A DNA stretch of 64,000 nt from positions 310,001 to 374,000 of the forward strand of contig JACKJT010000002.1 in NCBI GenBank assembly GCA_020637795.1. The letters are read 5' to 3'. This document shows, piece after piece, positions 36,336 through 44,243 of this stretch. Below the pieces are notes generated by a model, which saw only the letters and a program-made list of their open reading frames with translations, was not told where the DNA came from and ran no database searches. Each line of letters starts with the position of its first letter. Positions within the stretch are counted from its first letter, which is position 1. A program made the position numbers and the translations under genes. The DNA comes from Hoeflea sp. GTDB lineage: Bacteria > Pseudomonadota > Alphaproteobacteria > Rhizobiales > Rhizobiaceae.

Positions 36336-36698
36336 ATGAAGCCGAAATACTACCTGCTCACGCAGCCCTTTGAAGATATCAAAGCCGAAAGGCGTGTGTT
36401 TCCGCGCCGGGACGCGAACTGTCCGGTGATCGCCCGTGTCCGCCTGCGCGGCCACGAGGACTACATTTCCGTGCCCAGCTGGTTGGTCAATCTGTGCGAG
36501 GATGGCTGCCTGCTGACGTCAGATTATTTTCCGCGCAGGATCGAAGAAGTGCACCTGACGATGCCGGGCATCACCGATGAAGTTCGAGGCAAGGTGCGGT
36601 CTCAGGGCAAATACACGATCAACGTCAAGTTCTCGAAACTTCTCAAGGTCAACGTCGTGGAAATGGTCGGCCGTATCAAGACCATCCCCAAGACCTGA
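36336..36698 (+). CDS. PilZ-domain protein
   Basis: A 120-residue protein consisting of one PilZ domain, the c-di-GMP receptor fold. The RRxxxR-type switch is RRVFPRR near residues 19-25. The second motif, normally D/N-x-S-x-x-G, reads N-L-C-E-D-G, with Cys in place of Ser, so c-di-GMP affinity is uncertain. The WLVNLCEDGCLLTSDYFP and GKVRSQGKYTINVKF strands fit the barrel. It is monocistronic and convergent with the creatininase-family gene. Confidence 0.8.
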   Translation: MKPKYYLLTQPFEDIKAERRVFPRRDANCPVIARVRLRGHEDYISVPSWLVNLCEDGCLLTSDYFPRRIEEVHLTMPGITDEVRGKVRSQGKYTINVKFSKLLKVNVVEMVGRIKTIPKT

Positions 36699-36732
36699 CG
36701 CCTGTCGGCACATGCGGCAAGGCTGAGTGCTG

Positions 36733-37533
36733 TCAGGCCAGCCAGTCATCAAGTTTGGCGGACCTGACATCGCGCATCAGCCTGACGAATCCTTCGGCCT
36801 GATGCCGGGCCGTCGCCTCGCCCTTTTCAGCGGTTGCAAGGGCAGCCTCTCCCACCGCTCCCGACGGGTTGAGATCACTGGCGATCCAGGCAAAGGCATG
36901 CGTGCCGGTGTGGCGCAGCAAGTCGAACTCGCCTTCGGCGCGCGTCACCGCCGAAACAAAATTCTCCGCCTTGTCGAAGGCGACAAGATCCGGACGGAAA
37001 TGCAGCATCAGGGATGTCTCGACGTCGCCGCCGTGGATGCCGTAGGACGTCTCTGTCGCACTGTACATGCCGGCCGGCAGGCCGAACCGCATCCACGAGG
37101 TCTTGACCGCCATCATCCTGGCCCGCACCCGAAGCTCGCGGGCGACAATGCCCATCACCTCCTCATTGCCGCCATGCGAATTGACCAGCACCACCTTGCG
37201 GATGCCGGCGCGGGCGATCGAATGACCCAGTTCGACCCAGTGCTCCATCAGTGTCGTTACCGGGATGGTAAGCGTTCCCGCCGCATGCTGATGCTCGTTG
37301 GATTTGCCGACGCACTGGATCGGCAGGATCCTGATGTCGAGATCGTCTGGCACCTGGTCGATCACCGTTTCGAGCATGCCCTGCATGATCGAACTGTCGG
37401 TCGACACCGGCAGATGCGGCCCGTGCTGTTCAATGGCTGCCACGGGCAACACCGCGATCGTCGTCTCCGGATCAAGCCCCTCGAACTCGCGTGTGGTGAA
37501 ATCGCCCCACCAGATTTTCCGCTTCATCATCAT
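36733..37533 (-). CDS. Creatininase-family amidohydrolase
   Basis: A 266-residue hydrolase of the creatininase family, which opens cyclic amides or removes formyl groups using two metals. Expected ligands are seen: E and H in IEQHGPHLP, D in STDSS, H in VNSHGGN, and E in GGDVETS. The three-ATG start (37533) follows GAGGGAAC. It lies 13 bp downstream of a RidA-family gene and points away from an ABC transporter/deaminase operon. Members include creatininase and FAPy deformylase; the actual substrate is not clear, but the context suggests a nitrogen-containing metabolite. Confidence 0.88.
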   Translation of the reverse strand: MMMKRKIWWGDFTTREFEGLDPETTIAVLPVAAIEQHGPHLPVSTDSSIMQGMLETVIDQVPDDLDIRILPIQCVGKSNEHQHAAGTLTIPVTTLMEHWVELGHSIARAGIRKVVLVNSHGGNEEVMGIVARELRVRARMMAVKTSWMRFGLPAGMYSATETSYGIHGGDVETSLMLHFRPDLVAFDKAENFVSAVTRAEGEFDLLRHTGTHAFAWIASDLNPSGAVGEAALATAEKGEATARHQAEGFVRLMRDVRSAKLDDWLA

Positions 37534-37546
37534 GTTCCCTCAACTC

Positions 37547-37933
37547 TCATTCCGGCGCGGCGGCAATGACCTCGATTTCCACCTTGAAAGCCTCGCGCGC
37601 AAAGCCCGAAACGATCATCAGTGTCGAGGCCGGCGCCGGATCGGCAAACAGGCGGTCCCGCACGTTCATGTAGCCGGGCAAATGAGCCCGATCCGTGACA
37701 TAGGCGTTGATCCGCACGATATCTGCGAGCGACATCCCGGCGTCGTCCAATACCGCGGCGATATTCTGGAAGCACAGTTCCGTCTGCGCTTCCGCCGTTT
37801 CCGGAATCTCGTCGTCGACGCTGATCGACAGCTGCCCGGAACAGAACATCAGGCGATATCCCGGCGGGACTTCCACTCCGTGGCTGTAGCGGGCGAACGG
37901 TGCCCGGATCGATTCTGGCGTATGGTATTTCAC
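37547..37933 (-). CDS. RidA-family (YjgF/Rid) protein lacking the catalytic Arg
   Basis: A protein of about 128 residues starting at GTG 37933; the open frame extends to 38020 but the added residues do not look like the family. The LMFCSGQLSI and VEIEVIA strands are typical of the Rid fold. In archetypal RidA the sequence before the last strand is PARS, whose Arg is needed for imine/enamine hydrolysis; here it reads PAST, so the Arg is absent, as in the Rid4-7 subfamilies. It precedes the creatininase-like gene and is divergent from the ABC transporter, with which it probably shares a pathway. Confidence 0.82.
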   Translation of the reverse strand: MKYHTPESIRAPFARYSHGVEVPPGYRLMFCSGQLSISVDDEIPETAEAQTELCFQNIAAVLDDAGMSLADIVRINAYVTDRAHLPGYMNVRDRLFADPAPASTLMIVSGFAREAFKVEIEVIAAAPE

Positions 37934-38142
37934 GGCGGCAATCCCCGGCAGACAAGATCGGTGTTCATTAACCCGGTAAAGTTTTCTCAGTCTATTCCAA
38001 ACAGGGCTGGAATGGTTCAATCTGCAAAGTGTTTTCGTTTTCGGGCTTTTTTTTGGGCAACCGGGTTACTCCGAAGGCAGTTTCCAAAAAAGCGCAAGTA
38101 GCAGGCGCCGGAAACCCGTGGCAAGACCTGCGAGACTTGTCA

Positions 38143-38158
38143 TGGCATGACGCTTGCA
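38143..38158 (+). promoter_or_regulatory. Sigma-54 (RpoN) -24/-12 promoter
   Basis: TGGCATG-ACGC-TTGCA matches the 16-base consensus TGGCACG-N4-TTGCW with one change (C to T at position 6). It lies 68 bp upstream of the binding-protein ATG, on the correct strand and in the only intergenic space of this operon. About 30 bp further upstream is an imperfect inverted repeat, GTTTCC (38080-38085) / GGAAAC (38110-38115), that an activator might use. RpoN control usually means nitrogen regulation, fitting the operon content. Confidence 0.75.
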
Positions 38159-38226
38159 GGGTACGAGTGTTGGTAAAATCACGAGGGATGATTCGCATCC
38201 CCGACCAAAACCAAGGGATGGTGTAC

Positions 38227-39228
38227 ATGACGCTTCTTCTTCGTTCTTCAGCCGCTCTGGCGGTCGTCCTGGCCATGGGTGCCCAGGCTTCTGCCGCCGA
38301 GAAGGTCACGTTCGGAACAAACTGGCTTGCCCAGCCCGAACATGGCAGCTTCTATCAGTCCGTCGCCGACGGCACCTATGCCGCCTGCGGCCTCGATGTG
38401 ACCATCGCCCAGGGCGGACCGCAGGTGAACAACCGCGCGCTGCTGCTTGCCGGCAAGATCGACTTCCACATGGGCGGCAACCTGCTTGAAGCCTTCTCCG
38501 CGGTCGAACAGAACATTCCGGTCAAGGTTGTCGCAGCCTCCTTCCAGAAGGAGCCGCAGGTGCTCATGACCCATCCCGGACAGGGCCTCGACACCTGGGA
38601 AGACCTCAAGAATGCCGAGCAGTACATTCTCGGCGACGCCGGCTTTCAGAGCTATTTCCAGTGGATGATCACCGAGTTCGGTTTCGATGCGTCCAAGCGC
38701 GTTCCCTACACCTACAACTCGGCTCCCTTCATCGCCAACCCGAAGTCGGTGCAACAGGGCTACATCACCTCCGAGCCCTTCGCCATTCAGCGCGAAGGCG
38801 GCTTCATGCCAAACCTATTCCTGGTCGCCGACTATGGGTTTGACACCTACTCGACCACGATCGAGGTGATGCAGGCAACGATCGACAGCAAGCCGGACGT
38901 GGTCAAATGCTTTGTCGAAGGCTCGATCAAGGGCTGGTACAACTACCTCTACGGCGATAACGCTGCCGCCAACGCCATGATCCAGAAAGACAATCCGGAC
39001 ATGAGCGACGAGCAGATCGCCTTTTCGATCAAGGAGTTGAAGGAATACGGCATCGTCGATTCCGGCGACACCGAGACCATGGGCATCGGCGCCATGACCG
39101 ACGAACGGATTGCCAGCTTCTATGACAAGATGGTCAAGGCCGGCGTGGTCAAGGACGGCATCGACATCAAGGCCTCCTACACGCTTGACTATGTCAACGC
39201 CGGGGTCGGGCTCGACCTGAAGAAGTAA
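38227..39228 (+). CDS. NitT/TauT-type (NMT1-like) ABC substrate-binding protein
   Basis: A 333-residue periplasmic binding protein. The signal peptide is residues 1-23 (ASA/AEKVTFG). The NMT1/SsuA-like fold is shown by TNWLAQPEHGSFYQSVADGTYAACGLDV and GGPQVNNRALLLAGKIDFHMGG. Relatives bind thiamine pyrimidine precursors, nitrate, sulfonates or other small molecules. I chose ATG 38227, after AAGGGA; ATG 38218 would add three residues. A sigma-54 promoter lies upstream and a strong terminator directly downstream, before the ATPase gene. Confidence 0.9.
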   Translation: MTLLLRSSAALAVVLAMGAQASAAEKVTFGTNWLAQPEHGSFYQSVADGTYAACGLDVTIAQGGPQVNNRALLLAGKIDFHMGGNLLEAFSAVEQNIPVKVVAASFQKEPQVLMTHPGQGLDTWEDLKNAEQYILGDAGFQSYFQWMITEFGFDASKRVPYTYNSAPFIANPKSVQQGYITSEPFAIQREGGFMPNLFLVADYGFDTYSTTIEVMQATIDSKPDVVKCFVEGSIKGWYNYLYGDNAAANAMIQKDNPDMSDEQIAFSIKELKEYGIVDSGDTETMGIGAMTDERIASFYDKMVKAGVVKDGIDIKASYTLDYVNAGVGLDLKK

Positions 39229-39237
39229 GATGACAAC

Positions 39238-39271
39238 CCGCCCGGGCATGTGATGTCCGGGCGGTTTTCTT
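39238..39271 (+). terminator. Intra-operon rho-independent terminator after the binding-protein gene
   Basis: A 12-bp stem, CCGCCCGGGCAT (39238-39249) / ATGTCCGGGCGG (39253-39264) with one G-T wobble and loop GTG, is followed by TTTTCTT. It stands between the stop of the binding-protein gene (39228) and the ATPase start. Partial termination here would give more binding protein than membrane components, a usual need in ABC importers. Confidence 0.85.
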
Positions 39272-39300
39272 GATGCTGCAAGACGATGCTCTGGACTCCC

Positions 39301-40086
39301 ATGCCCGACCGGACAAATCCTTTCCTGATCCTGCAATCCATTGGCAAGACATTCGCATCCGGCGTCACCGCGCTGGACCGGGTCAACCTGACCGTCAACG
39401 AGGGCGACTTCATGAGCCTTCTCGGACCGTCGGGGTGCGGCAAATCCACGGCCTTGCGGATCATCGCCGGCCTGTCCTCCCCCACCTCCGGCGTGGTCGA
39501 CTGGCGCGGGCCGCCACTTCAGCAGAATGACATCGGCTTCGTCTTCCAGGAGCCGACCCTGCTCCCCTGGGCCAGCGTCTATGACAATGTCTGGCTGCCG
39601 TTGAGGTTGCGTGGCGTCTCCCGCAAGGACGCCGAACCGCAGATTGCCGAGGTGCTCGAACGCGTGCATCTCACGGGCTTCGAGAACGCCGTGCCAAGGG
39701 AGTTGTCCGGCGGAATGAAAATGCGCGTATCCATCGCCCGCGGACTGGTGACACGGCCGCGCATCCTGCTGATGGACGAACCCTTTGCCGCGCTCGACGA
39801 GATCACCCGGTTCAAGCTCAACAATGATCTGCTCGAACTCTGGCAGGAGCGCCGCTTCACCGTGCTGTTTGTCACCCATTCGGTTTTTGAAAGCGTGTTC
39901 CTGTCCAACCGCATCACCGTCATGGCCGCCCATCCCGGTCGCGTCTTCGAAGAACTGACGATTGATGCGCCCTACCCCCGCGATGCGGCTTTCAGGACGT
40001 CGGCGCTTTACGCCGAACTGTGCCGCAACACGTCCGACACGCTGTCACGCGCCATGGGCATGGAGGCCGCCGATGCCATCCATTGA
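39301..40086 (+). CDS. NitT/TauT-type ABC importer ATPase
   Basis: An ATPase of about 261 residues. Walker A GPSGCGKS, the Q-loop FVFQEPTLLPWASVYDNV, the signature LSGGMKMR, Walker B ILLMDEPFAALD and the H-loop TH are all present. The LLPW and MKMR variants are typical of SsuB/TauB/ThiZ-like ATPases. The start may be ATG 39301 (GGAC upstream) or ATG 39286. It overlaps the permease gene by 14 bases. Substrate specificity comes from the binding protein; see the operon context. Confidence 0.9.
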   Translation: MPDRTNPFLILQSIGKTFASGVTALDRVNLTVNEGDFMSLLGPSGCGKSTALRIIAGLSSPTSGVVDWRGPPLQQNDIGFVFQEPTLLPWASVYDNVWLPLRLRGVSRKDAEPQIAEVLERVHLTGFENAVPRELSGGMKMRVSIARGLVTRPRILLMDEPFAALDEITRFKLNNDLLELWQERRFTVLFVTHSVFESVFLSNRITVMAAHPGRVFEELTIDAPYPRDAAFRTSALYAELCRNTSDTLSRAMGMEAADAIH

Positions 40087-40927
40087 AACCGCTTCGCCGA
40101 TGGTGGTCGACGCCGAAGAAGCCCGCCGCGAGCGCAGCCGCAAGCTCGAACGCACCGGCCGCTGGCTGCTGCCGCTGATCATCATGGCGGCCGCGATCTA
40201 CTTCTGGGATCGCATCTGTGTCTGGAACGAGATCCCGCAGTACATCCTGCCACGCCCAGGCGTGGTTCTCGCCACGCTGATCGAGGACGCCAGCCTGCTG
40301 TTTTCCTCGCTGCTGGTCACCTTGCGGATCACCATGCTGTCGCTGGCGCTGGCCGTAGTCGGCGGCGTCGGCCTGTCGGTTCTCTTCACCCAATCCCGCT
40401 GGATCGAGATGAGCCTGTTCCCGTTTGCCATCGTCTTGCAGGTCACGCCGATCGTGGCGATCTTTCCGCTGATCAACATCTATGTCGATGACCAAACCAC
40501 CAAACTGCTGCTCTGCGCCTGGATCGTCGCCTTCTTCCCGATCCTGTCCAACACCACGCTGGGGTTGAATTCGGTCGACCGCAACCTGATCGATTACTTC
40601 AAGCTCAATGGCGCCAGCCGCTGGCAGACCCTGTGGCATCTCCGCCTGCCTGCCGCGATGCCCTACTTTCTTGGCGGGCTGAAGATCGCCGGCGGTCTTG
40701 CGCTGATCGGCGCCGTGGTTGCCGAGTTTGTCGCCGGCACCGCCGGGCAATCATCCGGACTGGCCTCGCGCATCATCGAAGCCGGCTACAGGCTCAACGC
40801 GCCACGGCTGTTCGCCGCCCTGATCCTCATTTCCCTGACCGGCATCGTCATCTTCCTCGCCCTGTCATGGATCTCCCACCTTGTGCTGCATCGCTGGCAC
40901 GAGAGTGCACTCAAACAGGAGCAGTGA
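40073..40927 (+). CDS. NitT/TauT-type ABC importer permease
   Basis: A 284-residue BPD permease with about six helices. The first follows a charged cytoplasmic N-terminus (DAEEARRERSRKLERTGR). The EAA loop that contacts the ATPase reads YFKLNGASRWQTLWHLRLPAAMPYF. ATG 40073 sits after GGAGG within the end of the ATPase gene. Its stop touches the GTG start of the deaminase-like gene, so transporter and enzyme are one transcript. Confidence 0.92.
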   Translation: MPSIETASPMVVDAEEARRERSRKLERTGRWLLPLIIMAAAIYFWDRICVWNEIPQYILPRPGVVLATLIEDASLLFSSLLVTLRITMLSLALAVVGGVGLSVLFTQSRWIEMSLFPFAIVLQVTPIVAIFPLINIYVDDQTTKLLLCAWIVAFFPILSNTTLGLNSVDRNLIDYFKLNGASRWQTLWHLRLPAAMPYFLGGLKIAGGLALIGAVVAEFVAGTAGQSSGLASRIIEAGYRLNAPRLFAALILISLTGIVIFLALSWISHLVLHRWHESALKQEQ

Positions 40928-42250
40928 GTGACCCCGCGCAGCATCTCCCTGCCCGCCGCAGGCGCCTACACCCTGGGTAATATTCGGTTGCACCGGTCGC
41001 ATCTGGCAAGTGCCGAGGGCTTTGCCTTCGACACTGACGGGTTCGCGCTGGCAGCCGTTGATATCTCTCGCGGACTGATCAGCGCGATCCACCCCGCAGG
41101 TGCGGCATCCGCCGACACCGTGACGGTCGATTGCCGTGGCGGCATCGCATTCCCGGCCTTTGTCGATTGCCATACCCATATCGACAAGGGCCACATCTGG
41201 GCCCGCAAGCCCAACCCCGACGGCAGTTTTCCCGGGGCGCTCAACGCCGTGGGCGAGGATCGTGCCGCGCGCTGGTCGGCCGAGGATGTCGAGCGGCGCA
41301 TGGAATTCTCGCTCGCCTGCGCCTATGCCCACGGCACCAGCGCGCTGCGCACCCATATCGATTCCGTCCCGCCGCAGGAGGATATCTCCTGGCCTGTCTT
41401 CGAAACCGTCCGGGAGCGCTGGAAAGGCCGGATCGAGCTGCAGGGCGCCTGTCTCTTCGGCATCGACCAGGCGCTGGATGAAAGCTGGTTCAACCGTCTG
41501 GCTGGCATCGTCGCCCGCCATCGCGGCATTCTTGGCGCCGTCACCTACATGGTGCCCGATCTCGACATGTTGCTGGATCGCATGTTTGCAAAAGCCATCG
41601 ATCTCGGGCTCGATCTCGATTTCCATGCCGACGAGACCGACGATACCAACGCCATCTCGCTCGACCGCATCGCCGATGCCGCCCTGCGTCATGGCTATGA
41701 AGGCCGGATCCTGGTCGGCCATTGCTGCTCGTTGGCCCGTCAGCCGGACGATGCCGTCAAGGCCACGTTGGACAAGGTCGCCCGTGCCGGTCTTTCGGTG
41801 GTCTCGCTGCCGATGTGCAACACGTATCTGCAGGACCGCCGTGCGGATGCCACCACGCCGCGCTGGCGGGGCGTCACGCTACTGCATGAGATGGCGGCGC
41901 GCGGCATCAATGTCGCAGTCGCCTCCGACAACACCCGCGATCCATTCTATGCCTATGGCGATCTCGATGTGCTGGAAGTCTACCGGGAATCCACCCGCAT
42001 CCTGCATTTCGACCACCCGGTCGGCCACTGGCCCGCCACCGTGGCCGCAAACCCGGCCCGCGCCATGCGGCTCGATGACGCCGGATTGCTGGCTGCCGGC
42101 CGCAAGGCCGATCTGGTTCTGTTCCGCGGACGCAGCCTGACCGAGCTTCTGTCGCGACCGGAAAGCGACAGAACCGTGATCCGCGATGGCAGGGCGATTG
42201 ACGCCACCCTGCCCGATTATTCCGACCTTGACGATTTGATGGAGCCCTGA
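40928..42250 (+). CDS. Cytosine deaminase-like amidohydrolase
   Basis: A 440-residue amidohydrolase-superfamily enzyme of the CodA-like group. The metal and catalytic residues line up with E. coli cytosine deaminase: H82 and H84 in CHTHID, H233 and E236 in DFHADETDD, H265 in VGHCCSLA, and D334 in VASDNTRDPFY. The GTG start follows AGGAG and directly abuts the permease stop. Relatives deaminate cytosine, isoguanine, creatinine or triazine-type rings, so the substrate is likely a nitrogen-rich cyclic compound imported by the transporter encoded upstream. The exact substrate is not evident. Confidence 0.88.
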   Translation: MTPRSISLPAAGAYTLGNIRLHRSHLASAEGFAFDTDGFALAAVDISRGLISAIHPAGAASADTVTVDCRGGIAFPAFVDCHTHIDKGHIWARKPNPDGSFPGALNAVGEDRAARWSAEDVERRMEFSLACAYAHGTSALRTHIDSVPPQEDISWPVFETVRERWKGRIELQGACLFGIDQALDESWFNRLAGIVARHRGILGAVTYMVPDLDMLLDRMFAKAIDLGLDLDFHADETDDTNAISLDRIADAALRHGYEGRILVGHCCSLARQPDDAVKATLDKVARAGLSVVSLPMCNTYLQDRRADATTPRWRGVTLLHEMAARGINVAVASDNTRDPFYAYGDLDVLEVYRESTRILHFDHPVGHWPATVAANPARAMRLDDAGLLAAGRKADLVLFRGRSLTELLSRPESDRTVIRDGRAIDATLPDYSDLDDLMEP

Positions 42251-42253
42251 GCC

Positions 42254-43651
42254 ATGGACATGACCGCACTGATCGCCGATCTGGACGGCATCCGCATCGA
42301 GCAGAATGACAAGATCGTTCTGCAGAAGAGCCGGGATTTCTACTGGTATTCGCCGGTGCTCAAGCGCCAGCTCGATCATGTGACCGCGGACCTGGTCGCT
42401 TCGCCGCGGAACGAGGACGAGCTGATCCGCATTCTCAAGGCCTGCTACCGCCATGATGTCCCGGTCACCCCGCGCGGCACCGGCACCGGCAATTACGGTC
42501 AGGCCATGCCCCTGTCCGGCGGCCTCGTGCTGAGCCTGGCCGACATGAACGAAATCAAGGAGATTTCTCCGGGCCGGGTGATCTGCGGCCCCGGCGTCAT
42601 CTGTTCCGATCTCGACAAGGCGGTGCGCGCCGCTTCCGGGCAGGAATTGCGCATGCATCCCTCCACCGCCCACACCGCCACCATCGGCGGCTTCATAGCC
42701 GGCGGCTCCGGCGGCGTCGGTTCGATCTCCTGGGGCGGATTGCGCGATTTCGGCAATATCATCCGCCTGCGCGTCGTCACCATGGAGGAAGAGCCGCGAG
42801 CGCTCGAACTGACCGGCGAGGATTTGCACAAGGTCACCCATGCCTACGGTACCAACGGCATCATCACCGAGATCGAAATGCCGCTGGCGCCGGCCTATGA
42901 CTGGGTCGACGCCATCGTCGGCTTCGACAGTTTCGATGCGGCAGCAAGCTATGCCAACGCGCTTGCTCGCCAGGACGGCATCCTGACCAAGCTGATCTCG
43001 GTGGTCGCCGCCCCCTGCCCGTTCGATTACTTCAAGCGGCACCAGAAATTCCTGACCGAAGGCCAGAGTGTGGTCCTGGTCATGGTCGCGCCGCACAGTT
43101 ACGATGCCTTCAAGGCCTTCACCGCGCGAAATTCGGGAGAGATCGTCTTTGACGCCACCACTGCAGGCGACCTCAAGGGGCTGCCACCGGTATTCGAACT
43201 GGCCTGGAACCACACCACCCTGCGCGCGCTCCGGGTCGATCCGGCCTGGACCTACCTGCAGGTGCTCTACCCGTTCCCCAACCAGCTTGAACTCGCCTCG
43301 AAGATGGACCGGATGTTCCCCGGCGAACTGATCTCGCACCTCGAATTCGTCCGTTTCGACGGCGACATCACCTGCTTCGGCCTGCCGTTGATCCGCTTCA
43401 CCACCGAGGAGCGGCTCGAGGAGATCATGGACCTGCACAATGAAAACGGCTGCCCGATCTTCAATCCGCACCGCTACACGCTCGAGGAAGGCGGCATGAA
43501 GCAGACCGACGAGATCCAGCTCGCCTTCAAGCGCGAAGCCGATCCCAAGGGCCTGCTCAATCCGGGCAAGATGATTGCCTGGGACGACCCGGATTACGAC
43601 TTCGGCACTGGAAAGACCTGGCTGTTCAAGGGCTTGAAACAGGCAAGCTGA
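42254..43651 (+). CDS. FAD-linked oxidase (GlcD/VAO-type)
   Basis: A 465-residue flavoprotein with the PCMH-type FAD-binding domain in the first half (TPRGTGTGNYGQAM; HPSTAHTATIGGFIAGGSGGVGS) and a C-terminal FAD-linked oxidase cap. Relatives oxidise hydroxyl or amine carbons (glycolate, D-lactate, alditols). It starts three bases after the deaminase-like gene, with GGAGCC upstream, and so likely handles a product of that reaction. It ends with CNxHxY-like features only loosely; the electron acceptor is unknown. Confidence 0.85.
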   Translation: MDMTALIADLDGIRIEQNDKIVLQKSRDFYWYSPVLKRQLDHVTADLVASPRNEDELIRILKACYRHDVPVTPRGTGTGNYGQAMPLSGGLVLSLADMNEIKEISPGRVICGPGVICSDLDKAVRAASGQELRMHPSTAHTATIGGFIAGGSGGVGSISWGGLRDFGNIIRLRVVTMEEEPRALELTGEDLHKVTHAYGTNGIITEIEMPLAPAYDWVDAIVGFDSFDAAASYANALARQDGILTKLISVVAAPCPFDYFKRHQKFLTEGQSVVLVMVAPHSYDAFKAFTARNSGEIVFDATTAGDLKGLPPVFELAWNHTTLRALRVDPAWTYLQVLYPFPNQLELASKMDRMFPGELISHLEFVRFDGDITCFGLPLIRFTTEERLEEIMDLHNENGCPIFNPHRYTLEEGGMKQTDEIQLAFKREADPKGLLNPGKMIAWDDPDYDFGTGKTWLFKGLKQAS

Positions 43652-43661
43652 GGCCTTTCGA

Positions 43662-44243
43662 ATGCGCGTTCTCGTCGTCCATGCCCATCCCGTTGCAGCA
43701 AGCTTCAACGCAAGCCTGTTTCGCATGACCGTCGAGCGGTTGGGGAAAAACGGCCACGAGGTCGATGCCATCGATCTCTATGCCGACGGCTTCAACCCGG
43801 TGATGAGCGAAACCGAACGGCTGAACTACCATGACCAAAAAACCAACCGGCAGCCGGTCGAGGACTACGTCAAGCGCCTGCTCAACGCCGAGGCGCTGGT
43901 GTTGGTCTATCCGGTGTGGAACTACGGTTTTCCCGCCATTCTCAAGGGATGGATCGACCGTGTATTCCTCCCCGGCGTGTCCTTCGGACTGGTCAACGGC
44001 AAGGTCCGCCCGACATTGCACAACATCACCAGAATCGTTGTCATCACCTCCTATGGCGGATCGCGGTTCCGCACCTGGCTGATGGGGGATCCGCCGCGCA
44101 AGATCGCCAACCGGATGCTGCGCGCAACCGTCAAACCCGGCGCGCCGGTCAACTATCTTGCCCATTATGAAATGAACCTCTCCACCGACAAGACGCGGCA
44201 CGCATTCATGTCGAAGGTGGAACGCGCCCTGGACAGCATCTGA
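43662..44243 (+). CDS. Flavodoxin-fold NAD(P)H-dependent oxidoreductase, copy 1
   Basis: A 193-residue protein of the KefF/MdaB/NQO1-like family. The start MRVLVVHAHPVAASFN and the central LVYPVWNYGFPAILKGWIDRVF are the FMN-binding and NQO-type signatures. It probably carries out two-electron reduction of a quinone or similar acceptor. GAGG lies before the ATG. Its stop overlaps the ATG of a clear paralogue by one base (TGATG), so the two are coupled and may form a heterodimer. Confidence 0.87.
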   Translation: MRVLVVHAHPVAASFNASLFRMTVERLGKNGHEVDAIDLYADGFNPVMSETERLNYHDQKTNRQPVEDYVKRLLNAEALVLVYPVWNYGFPAILKGWIDRVFLPGVSFGLVNGKVRPTLHNITRIVVITSYGGSRFRTWLMGDPPRKIANRMLRATVKPGAPVNYLAHYEMNLSTDKTRHAFMSKVERALDSI

